A DNA stretch of 64,000 nt, taken from assembly GCF_000208745.1 (NCBI RefSeq), contig NC_030855.1, forward strand, positions 25,363,549 to 25,427,548, written 5' to 3'. Both the position numbers and the translations under genes were made by a program. Under the pieces are notes generated by a model, which worked only from the letters and a program-made list of their open reading frames with translations, did no database searches and was not told where the DNA came from. Below are positions 37,001 through 47,925 of the stretch, piece by piece. Origin of the DNA: Theobroma cacao (Eukaryota; Streptophyta; Magnoliopsida; Malvales; Malvaceae). Each line of letters begins with the position of its first letter. Position 1 is the first letter of the stretch.

Positions 37001-37623
37001 AACAATGCCTACTTTCAGACCTCAGTCATGGCAGCCAATTTCCGGGAATATGTTGAGATTGTATTCCAAAACTGGGAGGACACTGTGCAGTCATGGCATA
37101 TTGATGGTTATTCCTTCTTTGTCGTGGGGTAAGGCTTCTCATGCCTATGCTCTATATTCAATTCTTTTATCTATGGCTAAATGTGTTGCTAAAAAATGTT
37201 GGATGATCAGGATGGATGGAGGCCAATGGACGCCTGGAAGTAGAGCAAACTACAATTTGAGAGACACAGTGGCTCGCTGTACTACTCAGGTATATGCAAT
37301 ACAGATCGTTGTCCTTCCATCAATGTGCTTGGAAATGTGATCAATTGTAGGGATCGTAGGTGCATCAACTCTCAAAGTCACAATTTATTGACCTATCTGA
37401 GTGAATGCAGGTTTACCCCAGGTCATGGACCGCGATCTACATGGCTCTGGACAACGTAGGAATGTGGAATATAAGGTCTGAAAACTGGGCCAGACAATAC
37501 TTGGGGCAGCAGTTCTATCTCAGGGTTTACTCCCCTGCAAATTCCTGGAGAGATGAGTTACCAATCCCAAAGAATGCTCCTCTCTGTGGCAGGGCCAGAG
37601 GTCGCCACACAAGGCCTCTCTGA
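34060..37623 (+). CDS. SKS: SKU5-similar (SKS) multicopper-oxidase-like protein
   Basis: Eight exons: 34060-34197, 34329-34438, 35656-35926, 36051-36153, 36328-36673, 36760-37128, 37211-37289, 37411-37623; 542 residues. It is a secreted three-cupredoxin-domain protein of the SKU5/ascorbate-oxidase-homologue family, active in the wall or apoplast and linked to directional growth and pollen. The signal peptide is LLLCCFIAYILFFGVNG, ending near residue 22. Family motifs include 'GILINGQFPGPQIDAVTNDN', 'NGVQQRRNSWQDGVFGTNCP', 'GSFFYFPSLLFHKAAGGYGG', 'LLINGRG' and 'YVEIVFQNWEDTVQSWHIDG'. The His-x-His copper ligands of true oxidases are absent at the usual sites (WNGVQQ instead of HWHG), as in other SKS proteins, so oxidase activity is not expected. 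The C-terminus (RARGRHTRPL) has no GPI signal, unlike SKU5 itself. Intron 2 is 1.2 kb. Confidence 0.94.
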
Positions 37624-38042
37624 ATTTAGCTAACCGAAAAAATAATAATGTCACGAAGGGGTGACATGGTGCAAGCTTGGGATATGATGAACAAAATTAG
37701 GCTGTTAAATAGCGAGAAAATTTATTGTGAGAGCTCAACTTGAGCTTTTGAGCTAATTCTTCTGTCTTTTGCCTTGTATTCATGGAACTTTTCTTGTTTC
37801 TATGATGACAGGATGGGCATTAAATTAATACATTATATGAACTCCAATGTTACTCGAAAACACAGAAAACATCAGTAGTGTTGGATTATAAATAAGTCTT
37901 GGGAAAAACCCATAAAATTAATCTGTCAAGTAGTAATTGTTCGAGCTACAATCAACAAGCATCACCTTCCAGCTTTTGGGTGAGGCTGATTGGAGGGCAT
38001 GGGCACGTACAGGACAAACATCGATGAAAGATAAGGCATATT

Positions 38043-38400
38043 TGTTGGAGTCTTGAGTTTATAAGAGTCAATGTTGCATATTTAATTGGATTAACTTTTT
38101 AAAAAGAGTAATAGTGTTGTGATAAAATGATATTAGAGTAAATTTATATTTAATTTTAATTTGGTTGTCACATCAAACGCTTCAATGAATGAAGTAGATA
38201 GGGTGACTCGACTTGTGGCGAGAGAGAGACTGTTTTTGAATTGTATTTCGGATAGGTAAAAGAAAAAGAGTTTTAAGTTTATAAATTTGGATATTGTACA
38301 CTCTTTTAAAGAGAAAGTAATAACAATGCTTTGATTAAAATTTAAATAAAATTTTGATCATACAAATACAATATATATTTTTGAAAACAATACTTCAACA
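38043..38400. mobile_element. Candidate solo LTR (Copia-like termini)
   Basis: The segment starts TGTTGGAGT and ends ACTTCAACA, inverted-complementary at 8 of 9 positions as in many Copia LTRs. It is AT-rich without coding capacity and of LTR size (358 bp). No target-site duplication was found (flanks ATATT and GTGCC), so a degraded LTR or chance is possible. Confidence 0.35.
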
Positions 38401-40005
38401 GTGCCTTAAAATTACAGTCATCAACATTTTCCTTGAGGAATAATCCTAGGGAAACTTATAGAAGATGAATAAAATTAAAGATTACAACAACAGTTTAATT
38501 ACGACCAGTATTCAGACGAACAAACAATTCTGCTTTAGAATTCTAGGTGAAGCTGGAAGGAATTGCTAAAGCTGAGACCTCCAGCTCTTCTTTTCAATAA
38601 AGCAGCAAGAAGTTTGGGGAGCATCTGGTTCTACCTACAAGGCTGCAGCTCATGTTTGGAATGGAACCAGACACAAGCAGGGAAAAGTGGACTGGCATAG
38701 ACTCATTTGTGTAATTCCTGGGGTTTTGAGGGACTTAAAGGTTGCATGGTTGGGTCGTTTTAATGCCTTTATTGCTGCTGTTTTGCAAGCCTTGGTTTTT
38801 TTCTGTGTAACAGCTTTGCTGCTTCTTTGGATATATACTGAAAGAAACTTTCCTTATCCCAAAGAACAGAAAACAAAAAAAAAAAAAAGAAATTTCTGCT
38901 TAAAAATGGAGTCTCCTTAATTCAGACAAGGTTACTTTCCGTAATTCCCATCCTACCATTTATTCAGGCTTACGATATCACGACACACTTGTCCATGCTT
39001 CTCGCAATTCCATCCAGAGGAATATTCCCTCTCCCATCTTGAAACGGTCTTCCTTTAATCTTCAATTCTCCAACCCCCTGTCAGCAAGCGCCACAATCCG
39101 ACAGGCAAAACTTGTTTCACTCCATTTTGGCATCAAATTGCTCACCACCAATGGTGACGTTTTTGGCATCAACGTGGCAGTCCAAGAGAAACAAGCAACA
39201 TGCGAAGAATGCTTACTTGGCGACACCGCCCCCTTCTTCTCGCCTTATTGCTCGATGTTGAGTGTCTTTTGATTTGGTCCAGGGAAGAAAAAAGAAAAAA
39301 GGGTTATGGCCGGAATAAAGGGAACTATATACTGTTTTGCAGAACGGGGGAAGGTTTGAAATGTTTCTTGTAGGAAGTGCAAATGCTTAGCTCACTTTGC
39401 AATTTCTGCCTCTGGCTCCATGTTTAACTTTAGGCCCATTCTTAACGTTTGGGTCTTTGATCTTTTGTTTTGTAGTGAGCCCTTTTCTCTTTATTTCTTT
39501 TGTTCATAACGTTTACCTTTGGTAATTTCTTCAGAATTAAAGATTGATTAATTACTTCTAAGATTCATATATACTTCCTATGATGATGAACTTGAGCAGA
39601 TGACTGCTAAACTTGACAGATAAAATGAAGACAGCAGTTGCATTTATATTCTTCAACTGAAAAAGAAAAAAAGGAAGAATGAATGTCAGGAAATGCATGG
39701 CAGTGCCCAAAGAATGTCATGAAACCATGATATCATCAGGAAATTTGGGTAGAAATGTTTTTACCTTTTAACCTTTCGTTTTGATCAGTTTTCACCCAAT
39801 CACTTCTTTTTCTTTGAAGAAGTCTGAGTCTGAAATTCCGTGTCCAATTTTTCCTTTTTCTAATCGAACCTCCAATAGACTAAACTGACCTTAAAGAGGA
39901 GTAAGAAAAAAGCTGAGCAACAAGACAAAATCTATGCTACAGATAGTCTCACTAGTATTTATTGTTCTCTTTTGTTTCACTGAAGACCACCTCTTTTCCC
40001 TCTCC

Positions 40006-40024
40006 CTCTCTCTCTCTCTCTCTC
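40006..40024 (+). repeat. (CT)n microsatellite in the GARP-MYB leader
   Basis: An uninterrupted CT run within a longer pyrimidine tract, 22 bases before the ATG at 40046. Such Y-patches are common near plant transcription starts. Confidence 0.85.
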
Positions 40025-40045
40025 TTTTATTCTCTAGTCCTGGCA

Positions 40046-42291
40046 ATGAAGAGGGTTGATGGTGATAGTTCCCTGAAGGGGTCTCCATCTTCTTCTCTTG
40101 ACAGTGGAAGTGCTTACTACTCGCAGTCATCGACTATGAGAGCTACCAGGCGACCCATGGATGACAATCTGGTGCCTGAAATAAGCTTGAAATCGCCTAC
40201 TGCTGTCGTAAGGCCTTATGCCAGATCAAAAATGCCTCGGCTGAGATGGACTCCTGATCTTCACCACTGCTTTGTACATGCAGTTGAACACTTGGGAGGA
40301 GAAGACAGTAAGCCATCTTCCATGAACCTTCATTAACCCCCTATCCTTTTTCATTTTGATAAAACTAACACCTATATTTTCATTCATTACTGTTTGTTTA
40401 ATTAGATCGATAATTCGAGTAAACTTGTTGGTGATGTTACCTTCGTGTATACCTTTAGAGAAACTAAAGCATTTGCAGACTCTCTTATTAAATTTGAAGT
40501 TTTCTTTGTAAAGAGTCCAGTTATTGTATATGTTCGGGGCATATGCAGTCGCCTGTTCAATTAATATTATGGTTTTGTGAATTATAGGAGCTACACCAAA
40601 GATGGTATTACAGATAATGGATGTGAAGGGCCTGACCATCTCCCACGTAAAGAGCCATCTTCAGGTTTGATCAAAACGACTGCAACAACATCACATTCAT
40701 TGGAAAAAGATTCTTGGTTTTAGGAATTGGATTTTTCCATGGTCAACTTTTTGATTTCTGGTTTGTGTTTGCCATATATGGACAGATGTACAGGAGCATG
40801 AAGCATGAGCAGATGATACGAGGTAATACATGAGCATCTGTTGTTAGTGCATGCTCAATTTTATGTGGGGAAAATGAGATGGTAAATTAATTACAGCCCA
40901 CTCTGATCCCATCGATTGATCATCAAAAGCATGCTTCACCCTCTTTCCAGTTAGCAGTTCATGGCCATATTAGAAAAATGAAGGAGCAAATTTAATTATT
41001 GCCTTAAGTTGTTGATCAACATGCCTAAAATAGATGAAGTATTTTTGTTAATGACTTTTTGAGGATAAAAATTATTAAATAATTACATACAAGAATATAA
41101 TTAATCAAATTACATATCATGTCGAGATTATATATATTAGTAATTATCGAATATATATTAAAAAATTGATATTCAAACTAAATATTTTTTTCGTCTCTTA
41201 TATAAATTTCTTTTCTTGAATATTATTCCTAATTTGAGAAAAAAAGAAAATGAAGAGTTATTATCAAGGATAACAAAGAAAAGTAAGAACAAATGTTTTT
41301 TTTTAAAACAAGAAAAATATTTATAAGAGGGAAGGATTATTATATCATAATTACAATTTATATGTCACTCTAACTTTTCTTCTATGTATTTAAATTAAAT
41401 CTTTTAACCATTTGTGGATATCTCAATTTATATAATTCGGGATGTCGTATGTCTGGTTTTGTATCATAGAAGCAGCAATGGCAGCAAGGAGAAATGATCA
41501 GAAGGTGTCGAACCTGATTAACCGCCAACAAATCAGTCATCAGCTTAAGGATGGGGGTTCCTCCATTAATCGTAATTCGTTCCAAAATCCAGGCTTCCGA
41601 ACCCAAGAGATGGCTTCAAATTCCGTCCTTCCTGCACAACGGTATCCGGTGTAAGTTACAATATAGCCTGAAGCTTATTTTCGTGTAGTGCGCCTGCTTT
41701 AGCGAGTCCATCTGTTAAGGAATTCGTCTCTCTGGAAATGTGTTCAAGTAAAATGAAAATGTCGGTGATTGCAATCTTATTTAGCCCTGGGGTATCAATA
41801 GGATTTTGCATTGAGACTTGTCCATTTGCAGGAATGGAAACAAAGTCAGTGACCAGTTACCAGACGCAGAAGTAGCAGATAAGGTATCTGAGCAGCAGAG
41901 ATCAGATTCATATATCATCTTCAAGGATCTACTCAACAGTTGCATGACCCCAGTAATTAATCTCTCTCTTTCTTTCTGTCAACACACCAGCAGATTGATT
42001 TCTTCACAACACAGATTGCTCTACTGTTCCTTTCCCTTTTGATCTTTACAGGAGAGGAACGGGCAAGCAAAAGTACTGGGACAACATGGTGGTGCAGGTG
42101 CAGCAGGTTGGAAGTGCAGCAGCCATCGAAGATTGGTTGACTTAGCTGATCACCAGGCAGCTGATCAGAGAATATCTGATGGCTCGACGTGTCTATCGGC
42201 AAACTCAAAAGTTTCCCAGCCAATGTTAAGGCTGAGCAAAGCTAAGACCCTAGAGGTGAATGACGTTTCTCTGGAGCTCACTCTTGCTTAA
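40046..42291 (+). CDS. GARP-type MYB-like transcription factor with EAR motif
   Basis: Six exons: 40046-40307, 40588-40664, 40786-40822, 41470-41650, 41832-41952, 42052-42291; 305 residues, nuclear. The single GARP/MYB-like DNA-binding domain (about 64-119) is 'PRLRWTPDLHHCFVHAVEHL' followed by 'ATPKMVLQIMDVKGLTISHV' and 'KSHLQMYRSMK', the SHLQMYR signature of this group (relatives of Arabidopsis At2g40260 and At2g38300). The N-terminus is Ser-rich. The C-terminus ends 'VSLELTLA', an LxLxL EAR motif that usually recruits TOPLESS co-repressors, so a repressor role is inferred. The domain is split over exons 1-3, typical of the family, and exon 3 is only 37 nt. The 0.65-kb intron 3 is AT-rich. 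No target gene can be inferred. Confidence 0.9.
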
Positions 42292-43739
42292 GAGTATGCA
42301 CATAATGATGTCTCTCTCTCTCTCGTATGGAATATCAAAAAGTTCCTTTTACAGTGTTCTGTTAATCTGTTTGGGTAGATTTTCTGAAGTCTACATATGC
42401 TCACCATCCCACGAGACAACCCTTAACACAGCTACCTCCAATAATTACGAACGGTGACCAAAGGGTCATTGGCATAGGGTGATAAAGCAAGCTTGATTCT
42501 TGTGTACAAGTTGCCCTATGGCTCGAATTCGACCACTTTTTCTTTTTTGGCCTGGGGACGAGGGAGGGAGGGGGGTGGCAGTACTTAAACAGGAACCCTT
42601 TTTTTACTTAGCCTGTAATTTCAAGATATGGGTTAGGTTGATGATTCAAATTTCAAGTCACAGATTCCACAGAAAATTTAACAGACAATTATTCACAATC
42701 AACTCAAAGAAAGGGCATAGTTTCATCTCATCTCCAGTTGTTCTACGCACATATAACACTAATTGAAAGGCATAGTTTGGCCTTATTCAAGCTCTAATTA
42801 CAATTATTTCCTCTCCTATATCAAGAAAAAATATAAAAAATCGATACATGATAATTATCTTTTTTAAAAAATTAATCATAAAGATATATCTGGACTCTTG
42901 AAAGTAAATTAAAACAAAGTTTTTTACTTTCGATTTATGCTATATCACGTGTTAAACATTTCTACTCTATCAATATCAAATTTCATCAGAAAACCATAGA
43001 AGACAATAAGTTCTCTAGATATATGAACAAAATAATACTACCAATAATTTTTTTCAAGCTGTCAAATCGACAATTGCTAGGCCACATTGGCTACGTACCC
43101 TGATGATGCAAAGAGTTGTCAATCCGATTGACTAAACACCAGCTGCTTTTGGTTTCTTTAATTTCATAACATGCATGTAGACTTTGCTTCTCTTCCTTCC
43201 AAACCACCACGCAATTTAATTCAATGGAGAAATTTTCGTTTTACCACCGAAAAAATTGATACAAGAAGGAGAAAGAAGACGGGACAGGTGGATGGGAGTT
43301 TAATTTTAAGGGCCAGGTTGATTTTAATGAAATGGGACAAACTTAACATGTATCATTAATCTGCTGGACACATTTCTCCACTTTAAACAATGATTTCACA
43401 GTAGGGTTCCCTTCTTCCTTGTTCTACTTTGGGAGTAGGAAACAATCATCATGGAACAACTGTTCGAAACCTCAAAGTGAGGCTTATAATAAAATTTGAT
43501 AAGATTGCCAAAAAGACAGTTAGCTGAAGGAACCTCTTCATCATTGAATAAAAGAAAAAAAAGTACAGGCCCGACGACCAAATCCAAACATAGGTATGTC
43601 ATTAACCATAGAGGCAGCTGGCTCCATTAACTGCATGTCTGATCAGCACGGATTACAGATGATAGGGATGTGAATTACATTGCTTTGTTGTTACTTTATT
43701 CCATCACTGGCAACTTATTTACTTCACTTCTCGGACATC
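42292..43739. other. Intergenic, 1.4 kb, no supported gene
   Basis: Holds the GARP-MYB 3' UTR and the promoter of the first glycine-rich protein. A CT run lies at 42309-42323. No domain-bearing frame was seen. Confidence 0.6.
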
Positions 43740-43747
43740 TATAAATA
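43740..43747 (+). promoter_or_regulatory. TATA box of glycine-rich protein gene 1
   Basis: TATAAATA lies 83 bases before the ATG at 43823, giving a short leader of roughly 50 bases. Confidence 0.7.
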
Positions 43748-43822
43748 TTCTCTCATCCTGAGTCCCATTTCTCATTAAACGTTACGAAATCTTTTTATAG
43801 CATTCTAGTTCTAGTATAAACG

Positions 43823-44224
43823 ATGAATGCTGCCAGGTTTTCCCTTTTAGTGCTTGTCTGTGCTCTTCTTTGCGCCTTTACTGAAGCTAGGAAGCTAGTG
43901 GAAGCACATTATGCACTTGGTGAGGAGAAAGAATTATTCCCTTTTGTCCCAGATTTTGGTAGTGGACTAGGTTGGCCTGGTGCTGGTGCTGGTGCTGGTG
44001 CTGCTGGTGCAGGTGGAGGTGGAGGTGGAGGTGGGGGTGGAGGTGGGGGTGGCAAAGGGGGTGCTGGTGCAGGTTTTGGAGGTGGAGCTGGGTTTGGGTC
44101 TGGAAAGGGGGGGGGAGGTGGAGGTGGAGGCGGAGGCGGAGGCGGTGGGGGATCACTCGGTGGTGGATATGGAGGAGGATTTGGTGCAGGGTTTGGAGGT
44201 GGAATTGGAAGTGGACAGCCGTGA
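43823..44224 (+). CDS. Secreted glycine-rich protein 1 (133 aa)
   Basis: Single-exon gene. A signal peptide (MNAARFSLLVLVCALLCAFTEA) is followed by a short non-repetitive segment, 'RKLVEAHYALGEEKELFPFV', then a Gly-rich domain with Ala-Gly and Gly-Gly-x blocks broken by Phe and Tyr ('GAGFGGGAGFGSGKGG', 'GGGYGGGFGAGFGGG'). This layout is that of plant cell-wall glycine-rich proteins, which form structural networks in the wall; the exact role is unknown. A TATA box and a following AATAAAGAA polyadenylation-like signal near 44271 support a real transcript. Glycine codons are mostly GGT/GGA with long GGN runs, so the tract is prone to length changes. It shares layout, but little sequence outside glycine, with the gene at 46843. 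Confidence 0.85.
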   Translation: MNAARFSLLVLVCALLCAFTEARKLVEAHYALGEEKELFPFVPDFGSGLGWPGAGAGAGAAGAGGGGGGGGGGGGGGKGGAGAGFGGGAGFGSGKGGGGGGGGGGGGGGGSLGGGYGGGFGAGFGGGIGSGQP

Positions 44225-46735
44225 GTTCCAAAAAGCTGTGTTTCTTGCTTCCCATCAATGATCTTGCTTAATAAAGAACCAAATTTGTTCTACTCCTGTC
44301 ATGAACTTGCAGTAGCCAGTAGCGAGTAGCAGCACTCGCTGATTAGTTGTTACCCCTTCTATGCAATTGTAACCTGTACGCCTATATTTAGTAAGGAATA
44401 AAATTGCCTCGTCTTCTTTAATTAGTATAATTAATTTGTCACTCCATTTTTGTTATAGAAATTCTTCAACTACATATACCAAAGACATACCTACAGAGAA
44501 CAGGAATACTCACAACTCTGATCTCTATGCCTAATTGATAAAAGGAAATTAATGTATGCTGGCTGAGTTAGATGGAAAGCCCCCCGTGACTTGAATGGGC
44601 TGAATATTCAAGGAAAATTGATTTCGGTTTATGGTACAATGAGTAATTATAGCAAGCTGAAGGAATCTTAGTTAGAGCAAGCAATAAATTGCGGTTAATT
44701 ATATAGAGGTTAAAATTCTCGATTTCTCTTTTAATTATGTTCTTAAGAAACAAACAGTATGACAACATCAGGAATATTTTGAACTGCCAATTGTAACGTT
44801 GTTTTGTAATGAATTCTCCTTCACCTGTCTGTCATGATTAAAACTCTAGGAAATAGCAATTGTAAACATTCCAAGCTCAAAATTAAGGCTACCCTGGACA
44901 TGCCCACATGCAGGAAGGAATTTATAAAGGAAAGCAATATTTCTCCATAGTTAATAAGAGCCATAGACATTTCTCAAGGTGTGGTGCTAATGTCTTTTGG
45001 CAGCAGTTTTACTAGGATCACATGCACGACCAAAGTCATCCATCATGCGTAAGGCAATGTCAATTGTCAGCAATGAAGCAGATGGGAACCTCTTTCTGTA
45101 GTTCCACCACACCTTATATTTGTCTACCTTTTCCTCACGAGTCTAACTTTAATGGAACACAAAATTAGAGACATCCGTCCAGTATACCTTTACCTATCAA
45201 TGTCAAATTTAACTAAAGAATCAACAAAAGTATTAATTTCTATAAAAATATGCATAAAAAAGCATTACACTGTTGATTTTATTAAACATTTCAGTTACCT
45301 TATGGTTTTGAATTCTTATTGCAACTCTCATATTTATATAGCAACACTTTTTGTCGTTCGATTTTTGATAATGTATATAGATTGAGATTATAGGATCCCT
45401 CGTTTGTACCCAAAAGATCTTTTTTTTTCTTGTTTAATATTTCTGGTGATAACGAGAGGAAGTTCTGGAAGCCATGGGGGCGCCATGAACACTGGATTCC
45501 ACTTCGATATTTTATAATCCACAAGTAAATTTTAATACGATCATGGCCAAAGTAAGTGGGATTAGTTAGTTTTTCCATTACAAGCAGTACAAATACTAAT
45601 TAAAAGGTGATATAATTGGTTAAGACGACACAAAAACCTTATCAAAGGAGTTGCTAAAACAAGTAAAGATCTTGGAAAAGATTTTGGCTTGATCTTCCTG
45701 GTTATATGTTTTGGTCTTATTTCTAGGATGCCCTCTCTAGAGATGGACAGCTGGGAGAGACTAGCGTTGCACCAACCCAGCCAACCTACTCCATTGGGAA
45801 CTTCTGCTTATTTTTTGTTTTAATTTCTCCTTTCTTTTAAATTTTTTTAAATCAAAATATAAAAATCACTTGTACATTTACAAATCGGTCAGATAAAGAA
45901 TTTATCTTTCTAAAAATGTGATCGGAATCGTAACTCACTTAGAATTTATGCAGACAAATGTAACTTTAAGGTATAACTCATATTTAATCTGCCAAAAGCA
46001 AATTAAGGACAGAACATTTATGAGAGGAGTGATCAGATATTATGCATGACAGGTCCAAAATTCATATTTGCGTGCATGGTGGATGAATCTTTGTGAGAGA
46101 AAATCTAATGCTCCTATAATCCTAAAGGATTGAATGCTTGATGTTTAACCACCACAAGGTCCATGCACCGAAAAGCTACCCTTATTTGATCACATGGCGT
46201 CCAGTCGCCCACATGGCTGCTTCCCTATCCTATTGGTGGCTACCCAGCCTTTTTCTCAGCTAATGGCGGCCTTGTTATTATTTCAAAAACGACAATTCGA
46301 TAGTAGCTAGATCAGAAAGTAAGGTGACAGATAGGACTCCATAGTCCGTATAAATTTAATTTGAAGAATGAGAAATGGCCAAGGACAAATGATGTTCAAG
46401 TACACGGCGCCTCTCTCTCTCTTATCTCTCCCTGAAATTTTCAAGAAGATACAGTTACCTACTCCACCATATCTAGTTTGGTTAATTAATGGTAGTAGTA
46501 GTACTATTTTATTGATTAGTTTGTTTAGTGTTTCTGCAATTATTTGTGTTTTGATTACACTTGGGTTAAGATCGATGTATCTATTGTATTCCTATTTATC
46601 GGCTATGATTGACTTTGAGAGACAATTTTGACTTGTTCTTGACTTCGATGTCTTGTTCATGATTCCCGCAACATTTCACGTCCCTTTGGAGCAACAGGAA
46701 CGAGCTTTCTAAAGATTGTTGGTGAGAGTCTGTGC
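44225..46735. other. Intergenic, 2.5 kb, no supported gene
   Basis: 3' UTR of glycine-rich gene 1, then AT-rich spacer and the promoter of glycine-rich gene 2. Open frames of 60-90 codons (for example 46368-46631) show no domain. Confidence 0.6.
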
Positions 46736-46745
46736 TATATAAATA
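46736..46745 (+). promoter_or_regulatory. TATA box of glycine-rich protein gene 2
   Basis: TATATAAATA lies about 100 bases before the ATG at 46843. Confidence 0.7.
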
Positions 46746-46842
46746 GCTGACAGTGGAGATCATGGAGAATGAAACCAAGCAAATGTGGGCTTAGGGTCTG
46801 TCTTAGCCTTGCTAGTTTCTGAGAATCTGTTTGTTAAAACCC

Positions 46843-47925
46843 ATGGCTCCTTCTGCTAAATTTTGGTACGTGCCTCTTCTTCTTTTAAGTGTTGCTGGTG
46901 CTTTGAGTGGTGATGAGAGTGGTTATGGGGGTCCGGGAGGTTGGAGGTATGATGATAGTGATAATGAAGACGATAGTTATTGCTCATATAGAAGTTGGCG
47001 AAGTTGTGGCAGCTTCTTTGGCAGAGGTGGTAAAGGTTATGGTGGTGGAGGCGGCGGAGGAGGAGGTGGGGAAGGTGGTGGAGTAGGTAATGGTGTTGGA
47101 CATGGAGAAGGGCATGGTGCAGGAGGAGGCAGTGGCAATGGTGGAGCAGGAGGAGGTGGAGGAGGTGGTGATGGTGCTGGTGCTGGTAATGGGTCTGGTC
47201 ACGGAGAAGGCTTTGGAGCTGGAGGTGGTGTGGGGGGTATTGGTGGTGGTGCTGGAGGAGGAGGTGGAGAAGGTGGTGGAGGTGGTGCTAATGGAGGGTC
47301 TGGTCATGGTAGTGGATATGGCGCTGGAGGTGGTATTGGAGTTGCAAATGGTGGAGGAGGAGGTGGTGGAGAGGGAGGTGGCAGTGGTTATGGTAGTTCT
47401 GGTGAAGGGTTTGGTCATGGTAGTGGTTTTGGAGCTGGAGCAAGCATAGCAGGTGAGGCAGGAGGTGGTGGGGGTGGAGGTGGGGGTGGTAAAGGTTCTA
47501 ATGGAGGATATGGCCATGGTAGTGGTTATGGTGCAGGTGGAGGTGGAGGTGTAAGTGGCAGTGGAGCTGGAGGTGGTGGCGGAGGAGGAGGAGGAGGAGG
47601 TGGTGGTGGTGGTGGTGGTTCTGGTGGAGGGGCAGGACATGGTAGTGGTTTTGGTGAAGGTTTTGGCATTGGTAGCACTGGAGGAGGAGGAGGAGGAGGA
47701 GGAGGAGGCGGTGGTGGAGGTGGTGGTGAAGGATATGGACATGGTGAAGGCATGGGGTTTGGAGGAGGAATTGGTGGTTCTAACGATGAGAAAGGCTTAG
47801 GAGGAGGACAAGGTGGTGGAAATGGCATTAACATGGGATTTGGCATGGGAGTGGGCATTGGATTTGGTTTTGGTATAGGAACAGGAGGAGGCAAAGACTC
47901 TAACAACAACAATGGTGATCCCTAG
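46843..47925 (+). CDS. Secreted glycine-rich protein 2 with sevenfold GHG motif (360 aa)
   Basis: Single exon. An in-frame TTG at 46831 precedes the chosen ATG at 46843 (CCCATGGCT, good context). A signal peptide (MAPSAKFWYVPLLLLSVAGA) is followed by an acidic, aromatic segment with two cysteines ('DDSYCSYRSWRSCGSFFGRG'). The rest is about 290 residues of glycine-rich sequence. It is not uniform: a motif G-H-G-(E/S)-G-x-G recurs seven times (GHGEGHGAGGG, GHGEGFGAGGG, GHGSGYGAGGG, GHGSGFGAGAS, GHGSGYGAGGG, GHGSGFGEGFG, GHGEGMGFGGG), separated by poly-Gly spacers. The end is 'GFGFGIGTGGGKDSNNNNGD'. A structural wall protein is inferred. The regularly placed His is uncommon for this class and could bind metal or be pH-sensitive. 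Confidence 0.85.
   Translation: MAPSAKFWYVPLLLLSVAGALSGDESGYGGPGGWRYDDSDNEDDSYCSYRSWRSCGSFFGRGGKGYGGGGGGGGGGEGGGVGNGVGHGEGHGAGGGSGNGGAGGGGGGGDGAGAGNGSGHGEGFGAGGGVGGIGGGAGGGGGEGGGGGANGGSGHGSGYGAGGGIGVANGGGGGGGEGGGSGYGSSGEGFGHGSGFGAGASIAGEAGGGGGGGGGGKGSNGGYGHGSGYGAGGGGGVSGSGAGGGGGGGGGGGGGGGGGSGGGAGHGSGFGEGFGIGSTGGGGGGGGGGGGGGGGEGYGHGEGMGFGGGIGGSNDEKGLGGGQGGGNGINMGFGMGVGIGFGFGIGTGGGKDSNNNNGDP

Larger units (their letters stand above)
37624..40045. other. Intergenic, 2.4 kb, with possible solo LTR
   Basis: The SKS 3' UTR lies at the left end. A candidate solo LTR lies at 38043-38400. A frame at 38687-38920 contains 'VDWHRLI', slightly reminiscent of a LINE zinc-knuckle region, but the match is too short to call. 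The right end is the promoter and leader of the GARP-MYB gene, including a CT microsatellite. Confidence 0.5.

Noticed and set aside
38687..38920. Possible LINE zinc-knuckle remnant (VDWHRLI)
   Set aside because: Match too short, and the rest of the frame is unrelated and hydrophobic by base bias.
43887..44258. His/Leu-rich antisense frame
   Set aside because: Complement of GGN glycine codons in glycine-rich gene 1.
46984..47912. Ser/Thr-rich and poly-Pro antisense frames resembling an extensin
   Set aside because: They are the complement of the GGN repeats of glycine-rich gene 2; no signal peptide or promoter on that strand.
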